From positions 61,964,268-62,028,267 of the forward strand of contig CM035236.1 in NCBI GenBank assembly GCA_020226215.1: DNA of 64,000 nucleotides, in the 5' to 3' direction. The translations under genes and the position numbers were made by a program. This document shows positions 1 through 12,260 of this stretch, one piece after another. The notes under the pieces are model-generated. The model was given only the letters and a program-made list of their open reading frames with translations. It was not told where the DNA came from and did not search any database. The DNA is from Sindora glabra. Lineage: Eukaryota; Streptophyta; Magnoliopsida; Fabales; Fabaceae. Each line of letters begins with the position of its first letter. The stretch's first letter is position 1.

Positions 1-530
1 TGTAACTTTAAAAGTTATTATATCGTTTATATTTTGGTAGTAATTCTTTTAAATTAATAGATTTGTTTTTGATCTTGGTTTGTAGAACAGGTTAAAATCA
101 AACCGTTAAATTTCTATACCTTTTAATCTTGACTTACATCAACTTGCTTCCATATCATCCCATGTCCGAAGAATTTCCCCTACAATGATACTTTCTATTC
201 GAGGCCACAGTGCAATTTTAACACCCATGTCCTTGGACTACTGACTTGATAGTCTACATGACAGGGAATAATTTGACTTTTCCAGCTCTTTATTAAAAAT
301 ATTCAAGACTCCTATCTCAACGTAAAAATCAATCATCATAGTCTTAGTTTATGACATAATTTCATGTCTCTTTTCTTTTAGGGACAGCGTTCAAAGTGTC
401 GCACTGTCCCATTGCTGCAATGCAAATGCTTGGATTTGCCTCTATGTCTCTTTGGAACTGATGGAACACCGTCAAACAATTGAATGAGCAAAACGTTTGG
501 CATCTTTCTTTGTAGTTTCTTATCTTTGAA
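1..530. other. non-coding stretch, no recognised gene
   Basis: No gene is recognised. Positions 381-480 are less AT-rich than their surroundings and follow a splice-acceptor-like TTTTAG. The plus frame there is open for about 27 codons before a stop, but I could not match it to a family. It could be a decayed exon fragment. Confidence 0.4.
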
Positions 531-586
531 TAAAATCCTAAATCCTAAATTCTAAACACTAAACCCTAAATCCTAAACTCTAAACG
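531..586. repeat. degenerate telomere-like heptamer array
   Basis: About seven adjacent 7-bp units vary around ANCCTAA. One reads ACCCTAA, the plant telomere heptamer (CCCTAAA/TTTAGGG); the others differ by one or two bases. The patch is short and lies inside ordinary AT-rich DNA, so it is interstitial and not a chromosome end. It may be a relic of break repair or of an ancestral telobox cluster. Confidence 0.7.
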
Positions 587-726
587 ATATCTCTAGATTC
601 AACAATATGCTCCAGTAAGTTGCTCATGTACGCAGAATCTGCATTTTGTGTAATATTATCTTTATGCTTAGTTAGGCCACTAAACAGATTTCCTACAGTT
701 CTAGGGGAAATTTTATGATTAATGTC

Positions 727-1002
727 TCAGGTTTGGTTTCTATGGAGAAATTTAGATATCTTGCCTTCTGTCTCAGGTTTAGTTTCTATGGAGATATAAT
801 ACATCTTTAATGTATTAAAGCTATAGATGACTCCCTTAGCTCCGGACTTCTGTTTGAATGAATGCCCCTTTTTATTTACGACCTTGGTTTTATATTTATA
901 CACCAGTAGATAGTTGGCTCCTTCAGGTGGTGACTCTGTTGAGTGGGCTCTGGCTTCATAATTGTTACTGGGAGTAAAAGGTGGATTGTAAGTATTTTTC
1001 TG
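727..1002 (-). other. unrecognised open stretch on the minus strand
   Basis: Reading down from a CAG acceptor-like site near 1000, the minus strand stays open for about 90 codons to a TGA at 727-729. The translation is rich in Lys, Ser and Tyr and has no ATG near its beginning. I do not recognise the protein. A 25-bp segment (CTCAGGTTTRGTTTCTATGG core) is repeated at about 724 and 769 inside it. It may be a decayed exon or chance. Confidence 0.2.
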
Positions 1003-1029
1003 TAAAAATGGTAAATGTAGAAGGAGGTA

Positions 1030-4000
1030 GTGGTATCGGCACTGTAGAAACTCTGGCTGATTATATATCCATTATGCTTTCTTATTTTGTTGGTGTTATC
1101 TTTTCTGGTATTGTTATTTCTGGCTGCATCTGGTTCCCGTAAACATTGATAGTGTCTGTTGCTCCATAGTACTTATCTTCTTCGCACACATGCTATTGCA
1201 TGCTGATCACTCCAAAAATTGAAAATCTTAAGAAAAAGATCGATTCTCTTGATAATCCTATTAAGAAATTATGATAACTTTTACCTGATGACCACTCCAA
1301 AAAAACTCAGAAAATAAGTCAAAAAGGGTTAAAACCAATAGTTATATATGTTTCAAGATAACGATTTTGTAGCAGTTAGATGGGTATGGCCGTCGCCTAT
1401 GTTCAAAAGAAATGGTTTTAAAAACCAATAGTTACAGTGATTCCACTGAAACATTTCTCTTTTAACAAGGAAGATGGTCAACATTAATGATTTATTTAAG
1501 TGTAATTTAAAGGGAAAAATTTGAAAGACAAGTTGCTAATATAATCTTTCATTTTATTTATTTATTTTTTGCCCTTTTCTTTCCCTTATGCTCTCGAACA
1601 AGGGCAAGGTGAAAATTTTATAAAATTTATCTACGTTTCTTAATCTTTATTTTTAAAAATTAACATATATTTTCTTAAAAAAAACTTGTAAATAGATTAT
1701 AATTTTTTTATTTTTTTCTCTTAAAAAGTGAAGAAGCACATACTCTATCGGCTATTAGCAATGACTAGAAGAGCAGGCCAACAATTGTTAACTTTTGTTG
1801 CTGGCGAGACTATCATATCTTGAGTTTTCACACAAGATATGCACATTATAACTTTGAATCAAAAACCCATTAAATAACTTTAAATATTAATCAAAAGATT
1901 ATTATTGTAAAATGGGTTATTGCTTTGATTAGTAGGTGTAGATTTTTTTAGATTACCTCACTATTCACTATTTAATTATTATTCTTCTTAAAAGTTTATT
2001 ACTAATATAAAGTACTAGAGAAATAATTTACATTTGGACAAAAATCATCTATCATTATTCAGGAGTGTAACCTAACAAAATTATTTATAGGCTTTTTTTT
2101 TTAACTTCAAACTTGCAATTTTTATTAAATATTATCTTTTTTCATATGTTATGTATGATAGGATTGATGAACCAATGAAGGAAGTAGAATGAATATACAT
2201 ATTGCATCAAGGAATACATGTTAAAATTTTTATGTAGGATACTATTAATTAAAAATATTTTATTTTTTGATAAAATTGATCAAATAATAACAATTCAAGA
2301 AATTTTTATTATTTAAAGCCAAATTTATTAAAATAATCTATTATTTAAGTTTAAAACATTTAATTATGATTAATATATATAGTGATTAAAATATAAGTTT
2401 ATATTATTGAGCTTGATAGGATTTTATTTAAATTGATCACATCTTCTCTTCTCTCATAACCAAATTGTGGGCTTATAGTTATTGGTTTGTACCATTGAGA
2501 GTTGTATACTTTAGGAGAAAGAAAGAAATATCTATACTTATGATACTTATTTGAATACTATTATATTTAAGAGAATTAAATTTACACTACTGCATTAATT
2601 TTATTTTCATGGTGTCTTAAATTTTATATAAATTAAAATATTAATTCTTTTCTTATGTGTGGTATCAAAGTTACTTGTAAAAGATTAGGATTCAAAATAA
2701 TAAAATTATATAATTAATTGAATAAAATTTGTGATTGATTGTGAATTTATGTGCATAAACACATCTTAAGGATTTTTTATTTCTGTGCTATTTATATCCT
2801 GACCTTTTAAGCCTTGTTTACTAGTAGGAGTGCCTTTGGCTTCAAGTTGTTACCGTTTAATTGATTTTCTCGTTCGCACAGAAAATTCTCCCATCACAAT
2901 GTGCTTTCTTTTTGGGATTATGAATTATTTTTGCATATATACACATCTTATTGTTGTGGGGTTACGAATTATTTTTATATATACACACGTCTTACAGGTG
3001 TAAGATTCTGAGGACTTGTTTCGTTATTTTCGCTTTCGTCTAAGGAGTATGATACAATGTGCCTCGTTGACATATATAGAATGAATTTTCAATTGGTCTG
3101 ACATTTCTATTACAACTTTATAGAATTTTTTTTTAATCATAGTTCATTACTATTCCATTTAAAGGATTTATTAATGTTTTTTTAACTTGAATTTCATGTT
3201 AAAATTGTTTTTTTATCGGTTTATCAAAAAAAGATCTAGAGTTTTTGGTAAATCATAATCTAAAAAATGTAATATTATTGGAAATTCTTATTTATTTAGT
3301 GATAAATTTAGATTTGAATATTTCTCATGCATGTTAAGTTCATTAATTATTACTTTTATTTTATTACAAATACTCTATTTTAATTTGTGATTTTTATAGG
3401 ATTTAGTGTGCATAATTTATCCATTAAAAATTTAGAATGAATTAGATGAATTAGGTTTTAGAATATGTTTTTTTTTTATATTTTTGGTTTCTTAGTTTCA
3501 ATGCATTAATTGCCAATAAAAATTACATCTTGAGATTGGATTTTGTCATTTTTTGATTGAGATGAGTTTAGATGTCAAAGTCTGATCATCCTCTATTGAA
3601 TCCTCCATCCAAAGTTAATTAAAAATATACTAAAGAAGCTTGACCAATGCTTTAATTGTAGAAAACCAAAAGGAAGAGAGTAATATATTAAAAGTTCTCT
3701 TATTTTTTCCTTTTTATTAGTTCATTATTTCCAATGTTAGTTATGAGTTATCTATTCTGGAAATAATATAAAAGGCTTTTTAGTTAAGATATGTGAGATT
3801 CAATCTTTATAATTTATAACTTTTTTTATTTTCTTTTATATTTTATTGCCATAAGGACAAATTTATAAGCTTAAAATGGAGCTTATTGAGAAAGAGCTAT
3901 TTTTAGCTTAAAGTATAAAAACTCATTGAAAATGAGTAATTCCTTTACATATTAAATATGTGTGTTATATATATTTAAATGAGTCAAAATAATTATTTAA

Positions 4001-4190
4001 ATGTTTTCTATCAAATGAAACTTAGGATTGTGGATTTTAATGCAATGAAGGACTCTTATAATCCATATAGATGCATCTTGTATAAAACCCCATTGTAGAA
4101 TGATCACATTTTACTTGTTATTAATTTTAAAAATCATTTGAATGGTGGTTCTAGGAAATTTTTTTATTATGATCCCAAGTTTTTTATTTA
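1030..4190. other. AT-rich non-coding DNA
   Basis: No reading frame, RNA gene or element terminus could be supported. The stretch consists of A/T runs with scattered short palindromes. It may contain old LTR-element sequence continuing into the repeat field to its right, but no domain is visible. Confidence 0.5.
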
Positions 4191-4194
4191 GGAT

Positions 4195-6790
4195 ATTTTT
4201 GAATTGATTTTGAATAATTATCATTAAAATGAAATTATTCATATTGATTTACAAGGTTTTTGAATTATGAATATTTACAAAATTAGTTTCTAATTGTTTC
4301 ATGCAATTATTTGCCCAAAAGGAGTAGTTATGTGTTTTAATTAGAAATTAGCTAATTGAAGCATTTTTTTTGGACATATTTTATTATTGAGAATTTATTT
4401 GCCTAAAGGAAATGAGCTCTTAATGTTAAAATATCATCCTAGTTAACTTAAAAGATAAAAGAGTCTTTACATACTATATTTTCTATTCAAAGATCAGAGA
4501 ATGTAGTGATTTTTTTTATATTCCTAAATATTTTAATTATTTATGTGCCCATGAACTAATATATTATATTTTTTTAATATTTTCCACAATACTTTTTTGT
4601 TTCATTAATTTATTTTTATCTTATTATTAAAATTATTTTTGGTAATTATTATCTCTAAGAGAGTTTTATTAGTGAAAATAAAAATTTATGTTTTTAGTAA
4701 TTATCTATTAGAATTCTTATTTGCTACTTTGGAGATTTAATTCAAAGATAATTATTATATAGAGTACAAGGTGAAGAAAATATTATACCTTAAGTCTCTT
4801 GCTTGATAATAACTTGTCATTAGCTAGTTTGATAAAGTATTAATTTTTATTTCAATCTTAATGTGACAAGGTGATAACATTTTGTTAAAATACTTGTTTG
4901 AAATAATTTTGGTAATGTGGCATTGGAAACCAAGTAATATTGTATTTTATTTAAGTAAAATACTTAATTAAGTTTTGAGAAATTGTGTTATGATGCAATA
5001 TAGTTTTGATGACTGGTATTAGTGCATATTATTTAGTATTCTTTAATAAGTTGACCATATTTTTATTATTTTTAATAATTTAATTTATATTTTAAGCTTA
5101 ATTTTAATATTTCGATTCCTTTACAAAACTTGTGGGTTAATTTAGATAATTGTCATCAAAATGAAATCATTTCATATTGATTCATAAGCCTCTAAGTTAT
5201 TAATAAATACTTACGAGATTGATTTTAAATTATTTCATATATTTACCTACTCAAAGAGGATAAGTATATATTATAATTAGAAATGACTTGTATGTGTGTG
5301 TGTCATATATTTAAATTATTTCATATATTTACCTACTTAAATGGGATAAGCGTGTGTCATATATTTATCTACTCAAAGGAGATAATGTGTGTTATAATTA
5401 GAAATAAGTTTAATAAAATAATTTTCAATTATTTTATACAATGCTTGTCCAAAGAGGTTGTTATATATTATAATTAGAAATTAGCTTAATGAAATAAATT
5501 TTTTTGAATTTATTTTATTATTATATATTTTATCTTCCTGAAGAGGATAAATTTATAATAATAGTGTATTATGTTAGTTAGCTTCAATTTTAAAAGAGTT
5601 TTTACATATTATATTATCTACCTAAAAGAGATAATGTAGTGATATTTATATGCTTATAAGCATAATTATTATGACCAAAACTAACATATTGCATTTTTAT
5701 TTTTTTATATAATCTCTTTTGCTGTAATATTGAACACATGGTTTTTGTGAATTTTTTTAATATCATTTTCATACATAGTGTTTATGTTTATAAAAATTTT
5801 ATTTTATTATGGGTCTTACATAGATAAAATAAAGTTCATTATTGAAAAATGTTAATGTTGTTTTAAATATTTTTATTTTTATTTTTTTAAATTAATTTAT
5901 GTTTCTAAAAGAAATATGTAAATTTATCCTTATATTGATTTTGATTTAGTGGTAGCATCAATTTTCAAAATAAATTTAAAATTTGAGCCTCATTATATTT
6001 TTGAATTGCACAAATTTAAGAAGTTTTTATGTGCAAAAGAATTAAAATTGAGATAATTTGACTATAATAATTTTTTAATTTTATGATCATTTGATATGTT
6101 ATTTTATATTAGAATTGCTCACATATTATCTATGCTTAAAAAATATTGTTCTAGATAATTTTTATATCCTAGGTCTTTTGAAAAATTATAGATTGTTATC
6201 AATAATTATCATTAAAGTAAGATTATTCATATTGATTCATAAAATCTTTGAATTATATCATATGAGATTGATTTATGATTATTATATACAATTGCTCACC
6301 CAAAGGGATTTGTTACATATTTTAGTAAAAAATGTTTTACAAAACATATAAGTTTTCAGAGTTACCTTAATTATAAAAATGTGTTTGTTTAAAGGGAACA
6401 TGTTTTTAATGCTACAGTATTCTTTTAGTCAGCTTCATGATTAGGAAGGTCTTTTATATATTATATATTTATATTCTGCCCAAAGGAAAGATTGAAACAA
6501 TCTACATTATTTTTATGTTTAAAACTAAAAGTTACATTCTTACTTCTAATATTGTTTCTTTTACTTGTATGGTAAAACTACTACTTCTTTAATTAAACAA
6601 TTCTTTTCAAGATATAATCCAAACAAGGTATTTTACTTTGGTTATAAGGGTAAACTAGTCTAAAGGGCCTATCTGCCCAAAAGAGATGGTCTCTAGAATA
6701 TCATGTTATCCTCTATATAAATGAATTAATGTATTGAGAGAGCACTTAATACATACTATATGTTCTGGCCCAAGAAGAATTTATAGTTAT
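4195..6790 (+). repeat. hierarchical degenerate repeat with a CCCAAAGG-like core
   Basis: A short core close to GCCCAAAGGAGATAA recurs near 4313, 4401, 4483, 5247, 5330, 5369, 5446, 5533, 5618, 6298, 6390, 6475, 6660 and 6770. Neighbouring cores are mostly 77-92 bp apart. On a larger scale the clusters repeat roughly every 1 kb: blocks beginning near 4201, 5140 and 6190 share the order ATTATCATTAAA, ATTCATATTGATT, GAGATTGATTT, then a core. The copies are strongly diverged. No coding potential is evident. The field may be an internal non-coding region of an old LTR element; a domain-bearing copia fragment lies further right. Its class is not established. Confidence 0.5.
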
Positions 6791-6802
6791 GTACTGAGAA
6801 TT

Positions 6803-7136
6803 CTTGTATAGACCTTATTAATATATATAAAAAATTTCTCTTGTTTATTATGTGTTATTAGATAACTTGTACAATTAAATTTAACTTTCTTATAGTTTAA
6901 AGAGTTATGAGATGAATCAACTTTGAAAATGTTATATACTATTTTATAACTCTAGTTTAAAAAATTTAACTTGTGTAGACCTTATTAATATATAAAAAAA
7001 TTTCCTCTTGTTTATTATGTGCTATTAGATAACTTGTACAATTAAATTTAACTTTTTTATAGTTTAAAGAGTTATGAGATGAATCAACTTTGAAAATGTT
7101 ATATATTATTATGTAACTTTAGTTACATGTTGATAA
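6803..7136. repeat. tandem duplication, two copies of ~167 bp
   Basis: Copy 1 (6803-6969) and copy 2 (6970-7136) both begin CTTGTRTAGACCTTATTAAT and run in parallel with only a few differences. Much closer similarity than in the neighbouring repeat field implies a more recent duplication. Confidence 0.8.
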
Positions 7137-7154
7137 ATTGAGATATTATTGCAC

Positions 7155-7262
7155 ATTAGTTATCAAATATAATTTTTTTATCCTTCTTTGGGGTAGAATT
7201 ATATATAACTTTCTTTGAAAAAATTATATTTGATAAATAAATTATTAATCAATTAGTGCAAA
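7155..7262. repeat. imperfect inverted repeat (hairpin)
   Basis: The arms TATCAAATATAATTTTTT and AAAAAATTATATTTGATA are exact complements of 18 bp around a loop of about 40 bp. Outside them TGCACATTAGT pairs with ACTAATTGATT/TTAGTGCA after a gap in one arm. The structure resembles a tiny foldback or MITE remnant. No target duplication could be defined. Confidence 0.55.
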
Positions 7263-8364
7263 TAAGTTTATAGTTGTTTGATTATCAAGAGTGTTATTAA
7301 TAATATATTTTTTTTGAAATATGATAAATTATTTGATAATGTTTAATCTATATTTTGAAATGATGTATAGTTTTTCAAGAATTGCACTGAATCTTCATAT
7401 TAGTAGGAGTTTGATTTAATGATATGAAATTTTACTTGTTTAACAAAATGTGATACCTATGTTCAAGAGCTTATTTTAGTTAAAGATCATTTAATAATCT
7501 TTGAAATTACTTTACTTTGTAAAAGTACAATTGAATATCAAAATTTTTTATATTGTTTAGTTTGTAATAGGCTATATGTTATTACATACATTTATTTGTT
7601 AGAAATATGCACAATAAAAAGGTGGAAACTTCGTTGAATCCTCCTTTATGTATATAATACTTGAATTTTGAAGTAATTTTTTATCAATCATATTTTCGCT
7701 AATAGTAATGAATTTGACATATAAACTATTGTGTGTTTCTTTGAGTATAGTATAAAGTAACTCATAAAGTTTTTGGCATATGCATTGTGGATATGTTTTT
7801 CTAAATTTTTATACAAGATGTTTTTTGATCAATTGTATATATTTCTACCATGAGAATTTCTAAATTATTATAAGTCAAATTTAATATTTTTATTCATACT
7901 TTATTTAATTAACCACCAGAAATATATTTTGAAAAACTCTCTTGTTAAATTAAGTTGCTATTAATTTTAGTATATAGTTTTGATAGCCAAGCAAACTACA
8001 TTTTTGAGACACCAAAGTTAACTATATAACTGATTTCTCTTAATTATTGATTTGTTTTATTTATATTATATAAAGTTGGCGATTTGAGAAATCATAATTT
8101 TACATACTACTGAGACGTGTATGTGGAATTTAAATATTTTTCCACCCAAACTAAGGTTTTCATGTTTATAGAATATTTAAAAGCCTATTGAGATATATGT
8201 GATCAATTTTATTTTCCTATAACATAGTTAATTGGTAGGAGATTTATATTATATAGATTGCTATTTGGGCCTAAACTAGATGGTCACTTTAATATTGAAT
8301 CAAACTTTTTACATCTTATTTATTATTGAATTAATCTATCCAAAATGAAAATTTTAATAATCTC
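7263..8364. other. AT-rich non-coding DNA, possible copia LTR remnant
   Basis: No gene is seen. Because a copia-like polypurine tract lies just to the right on the minus strand, the right-hand part may be the decayed 3' LTR of that minus-strand element. I could not find its outer end. Confidence 0.35.
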
Positions 8365-8379
8365 CTACTTAGACCATGT
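8365..8379 (-). other. copia-type polypurine tract, minus strand
   Basis: On the minus strand the sequence reads CTAAGTAGGAGATTATTA. This fits the copia pattern of a purine tract ending GGGAGA followed by an LTR start TTGTTA, with two substitutions. It lies on the correct side of the minus-strand RNase H fragment to be that element's 3' priming site. Confidence 0.4.
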
Positions 8380-9870
8380 AATTCAATAATAATGGCTATT
8401 ATAATAAGATGTAAAAGTAAATTTTGGCTTCTTTATACCCACTAATCTAAATTAAGATTATAAATGTCCATAACATATAACATAACATCTGATTAGGATA
8501 TTGATGAAATACAAATTGTACACTTATACCTTGCTAACTAAACACAATATCTAATAGGGATATACAGAACAAGATTATACTTAATAAAATTTATATAATA
8601 AATTATGATAACATATGTAAATTTTTATACATAAGGTCGAAGTAATCGACTAATATATCAAATGAGAATCATAATTCTCAATATAATATTAAAAAAGCAT
8701 TTAAAATCTCAACAAATATGCAATAAACAAAAAGAAATGTGCATAATATATGATAAAATATGAATATTTCATTTAATACATCTTGAGAAAAATAATTTAC
8801 ATCATACTATTCTCATTAACATAACATATCAAAAGACGTAGTTAATACCATATCGATTACATTATCATGATATATTCCTACCATTAAGCCTTTGGTTAGT
8901 AGATCTATAAGTATATAATTTGTGAAAATCTATCCAATACATGTGATATGTCAGCATACATTTTCTAGCAAAAGTTAGCACTTTATGTCAAAATGTTTCA
9001 TATGAGCAAAACTTTTATTATTTTGAAAGAAGTTTATAGTGGCAGTACTATCACAATAGATAGTTAAAGGTCTAGAAATGTTCTCAATAATCTCAAAGCT
9101 AACTATAAAATTCCTCAATCATATAACAGCACAAGTAGCTTTATAACACATAACGTACTCTGCTTCCATAGTGGATGTTGCTATTAAAGACTACTTAATA
9201 CTTTTTCACAATATAACTCTGCTTGTAATCATGAAGATGTACTCAGATGTTAATTTGTGATCATTTAGTTAACCAATAAAACTTGAATATGAGTAGTTTA
9301 AAATCGTAAGATCTCTTAATCTCCTATAGGTTATCATATAATCTTTCATACCTTACAAGTAGTTCATGACTCTTTTTGTAGCAATCCAATATATCTCCAA
9401 CTAGGATTACTCTAGTGCCTCCCTAGTATACTGAAAGCATAAGCTATGTTAGAACATGTATATACCTGAGTATACCTTAGGTTACCAATAGTTGATGCAT
9501 TTAAGACATTTTTCATTCTTTTTATTCCAACATCATTTTGAGAATATTAGGGCTTGCAGAAAATATCCCCTTTTAAAAGAGGTGAGGAAATTTGAGAGAA
9601 TATTGATATATTGAATCTCTTCAATACTTTTTCAATGTACATAACCAAGCAAACCCTAGGATCTGTTATGATTATAAAAGGAATTTCTAAGATCTTTCAT
9701 ATCAAACTATTTAAACAATGTTTACTTTATCTCAATTAGCAAGTTCATATCATTACTTACAAGGAGAATATAATCCACATATAGTACCAGTATAACAAAG
9801 TTGCTCGTACTCATCAGCATGTAAATGCACTGATTTATTACATTCTCATTCAAAGTGAAGCCCTAAAGGT
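8380..9870 (-). pseudogene. Ty1/copia pol fragment (RT end and RNase H), minus strand
   Basis: Reading down the minus strand, the RT palm motif survives as LYVDYILLVSND near 9755-9795, where YVDD is expected. It is followed by FDMKDLRNS and LGLLGYVH, the usual post-palm copia order. The RNase H part shows MEAEYVMCYKATCAVI near 9170-9120, RPLTIYCDSTATINFFQNNK near 9065-9005, KHFDIK near 8990 and a final LTKGL near 8890. Several in-frame stops and frameshifts make it non-functional. Integrase, gag and a 5' LTR are absent. The fragment ends close to an oppositely oriented copia piece. Confidence 0.8.
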
Positions 9871-9959
9871 CAGATAATGGCACAGAATATTCCTCAAATC
9901 AATTTAAGTTATTATGTAACAAGGAAAGAATTAACTCACTATTTCTTACATTTCTTAAC

Positions 9960-12046
9960 AAAATTAGGTGAGCAAAAGGAAGAATGGATCTTTAATAGAA
10001 ATGGCTTAATGCTTGATTTATGAGAAAAACCTTCCTAAAAGGTTTTGGGCTAAAGTAGTGAACCCTACCAATTACCTATTAAATCTATTATAGATAAAAG
10101 CCTTGGAGGGAAAGACTTCACATGAAGCCTAATTCGAATGCAAGCCTACTGTTAAGCGTTTGAGAATTTTTGGATACATATGTTACTCACATATTCCTAA
10201 GGTAAAAAAAGACAAATTAGATTAAAGATCAGATAAAATTATCTTCTTAAGATATAATAGTAGTGTTAAGTATTACATGATTTATAACCTAAATTCAAAG
10301 AAAATTATGCTTAGTAAAAGTGTTAAATTTGATGAAAAAATAAGATGGAACTAGGAAAAGAGTAAAATTGATAGAGTTGTGACAACTGAAGGTCTAAATG
10401 TTAAGCTAGCAAGCCTTAAGATGATGAAAATGCTAATAGTCTTAATAAACCTATGAGAAGAACAAAACTTTTGACTAACATCTATGAAAGGCGTAATCTG
10501 GTTGCCCTTAAACATGTGAACTCTAATGAAGTGACAAGTGATGAATGTGGAAAATGGCCATAGAGGAGGAGATAACAATGATTAAGAAAAATAAAACTTA
10601 AAGGCTAGTTAACATGCCTAAGAATAAGAAAGTTTTAGGTGTCAAGTGGGTTTTTAAAATCAAATTAAAGCTAGATGGCTTTATTAATAAGTATAAAGTT
10701 AGGTTGGTTATGAAAAGTTACTTGCAACAGTAGGGTAATGATTTTTTTGAAACATTCACACCAATAGCTAGGCATGATACCATCAACTTTTAGTGACTTT
10801 AGTAGTATGGAAAGGATTAAAAATCTTCCATCTTGATGTTAAGTTAGCCTTCCTCAATGGCATGCTTGAAGAAGACATTTACATTAAGCAACCTAAAGGC
10901 TACATGGTAGTGAAAAAACTAAGATATGTTTCTAAAACTTAATAAGGCTCTTTATAATTTGAAATAAACCTTAAGAGCTTGGTATAGCCAAGTAGATAAT
11001 TATTTATTATAAGAGAGATGTCTAAAAAGTGAGAATGAAACCACACTTTACATTAAAAGGATAGTGTTGAAGTTCAAATCATAGTCTCCTTGTATGTGGA
11101 TGATATATTGATCATAGGAAGTGATGCAAGCTCCATTGAAAAATTTAAGTTTAGTGTGAAAAAGGAATTTGAAATGACTAATGCAAGTGGAATGAAATAC
11201 TTTCTTAGTATGGAGATTATTCAAATGGATGATAACATTTTTATCTCACAAGAAGAATATGCTTAGGAACTTCTAAAAAGCTTCAAACTTGCCAAAACAA
11301 AACATGTTCCTACTCATTTAGTTATGAATCAGAAGCTATCCAAGAAAGATAGTGATGTTAAAATTGATGCTTTTCATTACAAAGTTTAGTTGGAAGCTTT
11401 CTATGCATGTATACAACTAGACTTGATATTATATTTGGTATAAGTATCCTTTCTTGATTCATGCAATCTCCAAACATGACTCATTTGGGTGTTGTAAAAA
11501 GAGTTTTTAGGTGTATTAAGGGGACAATTGATCAGGGTATTTGGTCTTGTAAGAGTAAAAGTTATGGGCTCCAAGGTTTTGCTGATAATGATTGGGTAAA
11601 GAGCTTATATGACTATAAAAGCACATTAAGCCCTTGCTTCTTATTTAAAAATGGTATTTTTAGTTAGAATCAAGAAAACAAGAAATTATTGCTCAATCCT
11701 CAATCAAAGCTGAGCATATAGCAGTAGTTGGAGCTAAAACCAAGTTATATGGCTTAGGAAAATTCTTAATGATTTAGGTTTTGTTCAAAAGTAAGGTACA
11801 ATTATTTGGATTGATAATAAATTAGCCATTACCATTGCTAAAAATCCAATCCAAAATAGGAGAACAAAGCACATTAAAGTTAAATTTCATGCTATTAAAG
11901 CATTTAAAAGGTTAAAAGAGATAAATATCTAGCATTGCAATTTTAAAGTTTAATTAGCCGATAATTTAACAAAAGCTTTGCTAAAGCAGAAGTTCTACTT
12001 CTTAAGAATTAAGCTAGGAATAATCAAGAAAAATATCAAAAAAGAG
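9960..12046 (+). pseudogene. Ty1/copia pol fragment (integrase C-terminus, RT, RNase H)
   Basis: The plus strand carries the copia order from late integrase onwards. The integrase tail shows KNLPKRFWAKVVNPTNYLL, ALEGKT and RIFGYICYSHIPK (10.0-10.2 kb). RT shows VLGVKWVFKIK, FHLDVKLAFLNG with EEDIYIKQPKGY near 10.84 kb, then an intact LYVDDILIIGS near 11.09 kb. RNase H shows SKAEHIAVVGA and IWIDNKLAI near 11.8 kb, RTKHIKVKFH and LADNLTKALLKQ near 11.96 kb. The final stop overlaps the start of the 3' LTR. Stops (for example before SQVD at about 10.99 kb) and frameshifts are frequent. Gag, protease and integrase core are missing, so the left end is truncated. Confidence 0.85.
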
Positions 12047-12260
12047 TGTTAAGAAATTGAGATTTTTGTAGAATACCTTTAAGCTAGTTATCCATTAGTT
12101 ATTATGTTAAGTTGTGCAAAAGCAAGTTAATAAGTAACATCTTTCTTAGGTTAATAACTTGCCAATTTAATCTTTCTATTTATAGTGTTTATGTAAGTTT
12201 AGAAGTAATTATATTGTATAAGTTATGTTTCTTTTTCTTAATGAAGTAAAGCATTCAACA
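12047..12260 (+). repeat. 3' LTR of the plus-strand copia fragment (~214 bp)
   Basis: The segment begins TGTTAAG directly after the purine-rich AAAAAAGAG that ends pol, and closes with TTCAACA, so it has TG...CA ends. A short run of A follows. No 5' LTR partner is visible because the element is truncated on the left; the right edge is therefore inferred. Confidence 0.5.

Noticed and set aside
4195..6790. CRISPR-like array from regularly spaced cores
   Set aside because: Core is only about 15 bp and degenerate, the spacers are related to each other, and the context is eukaryotic.
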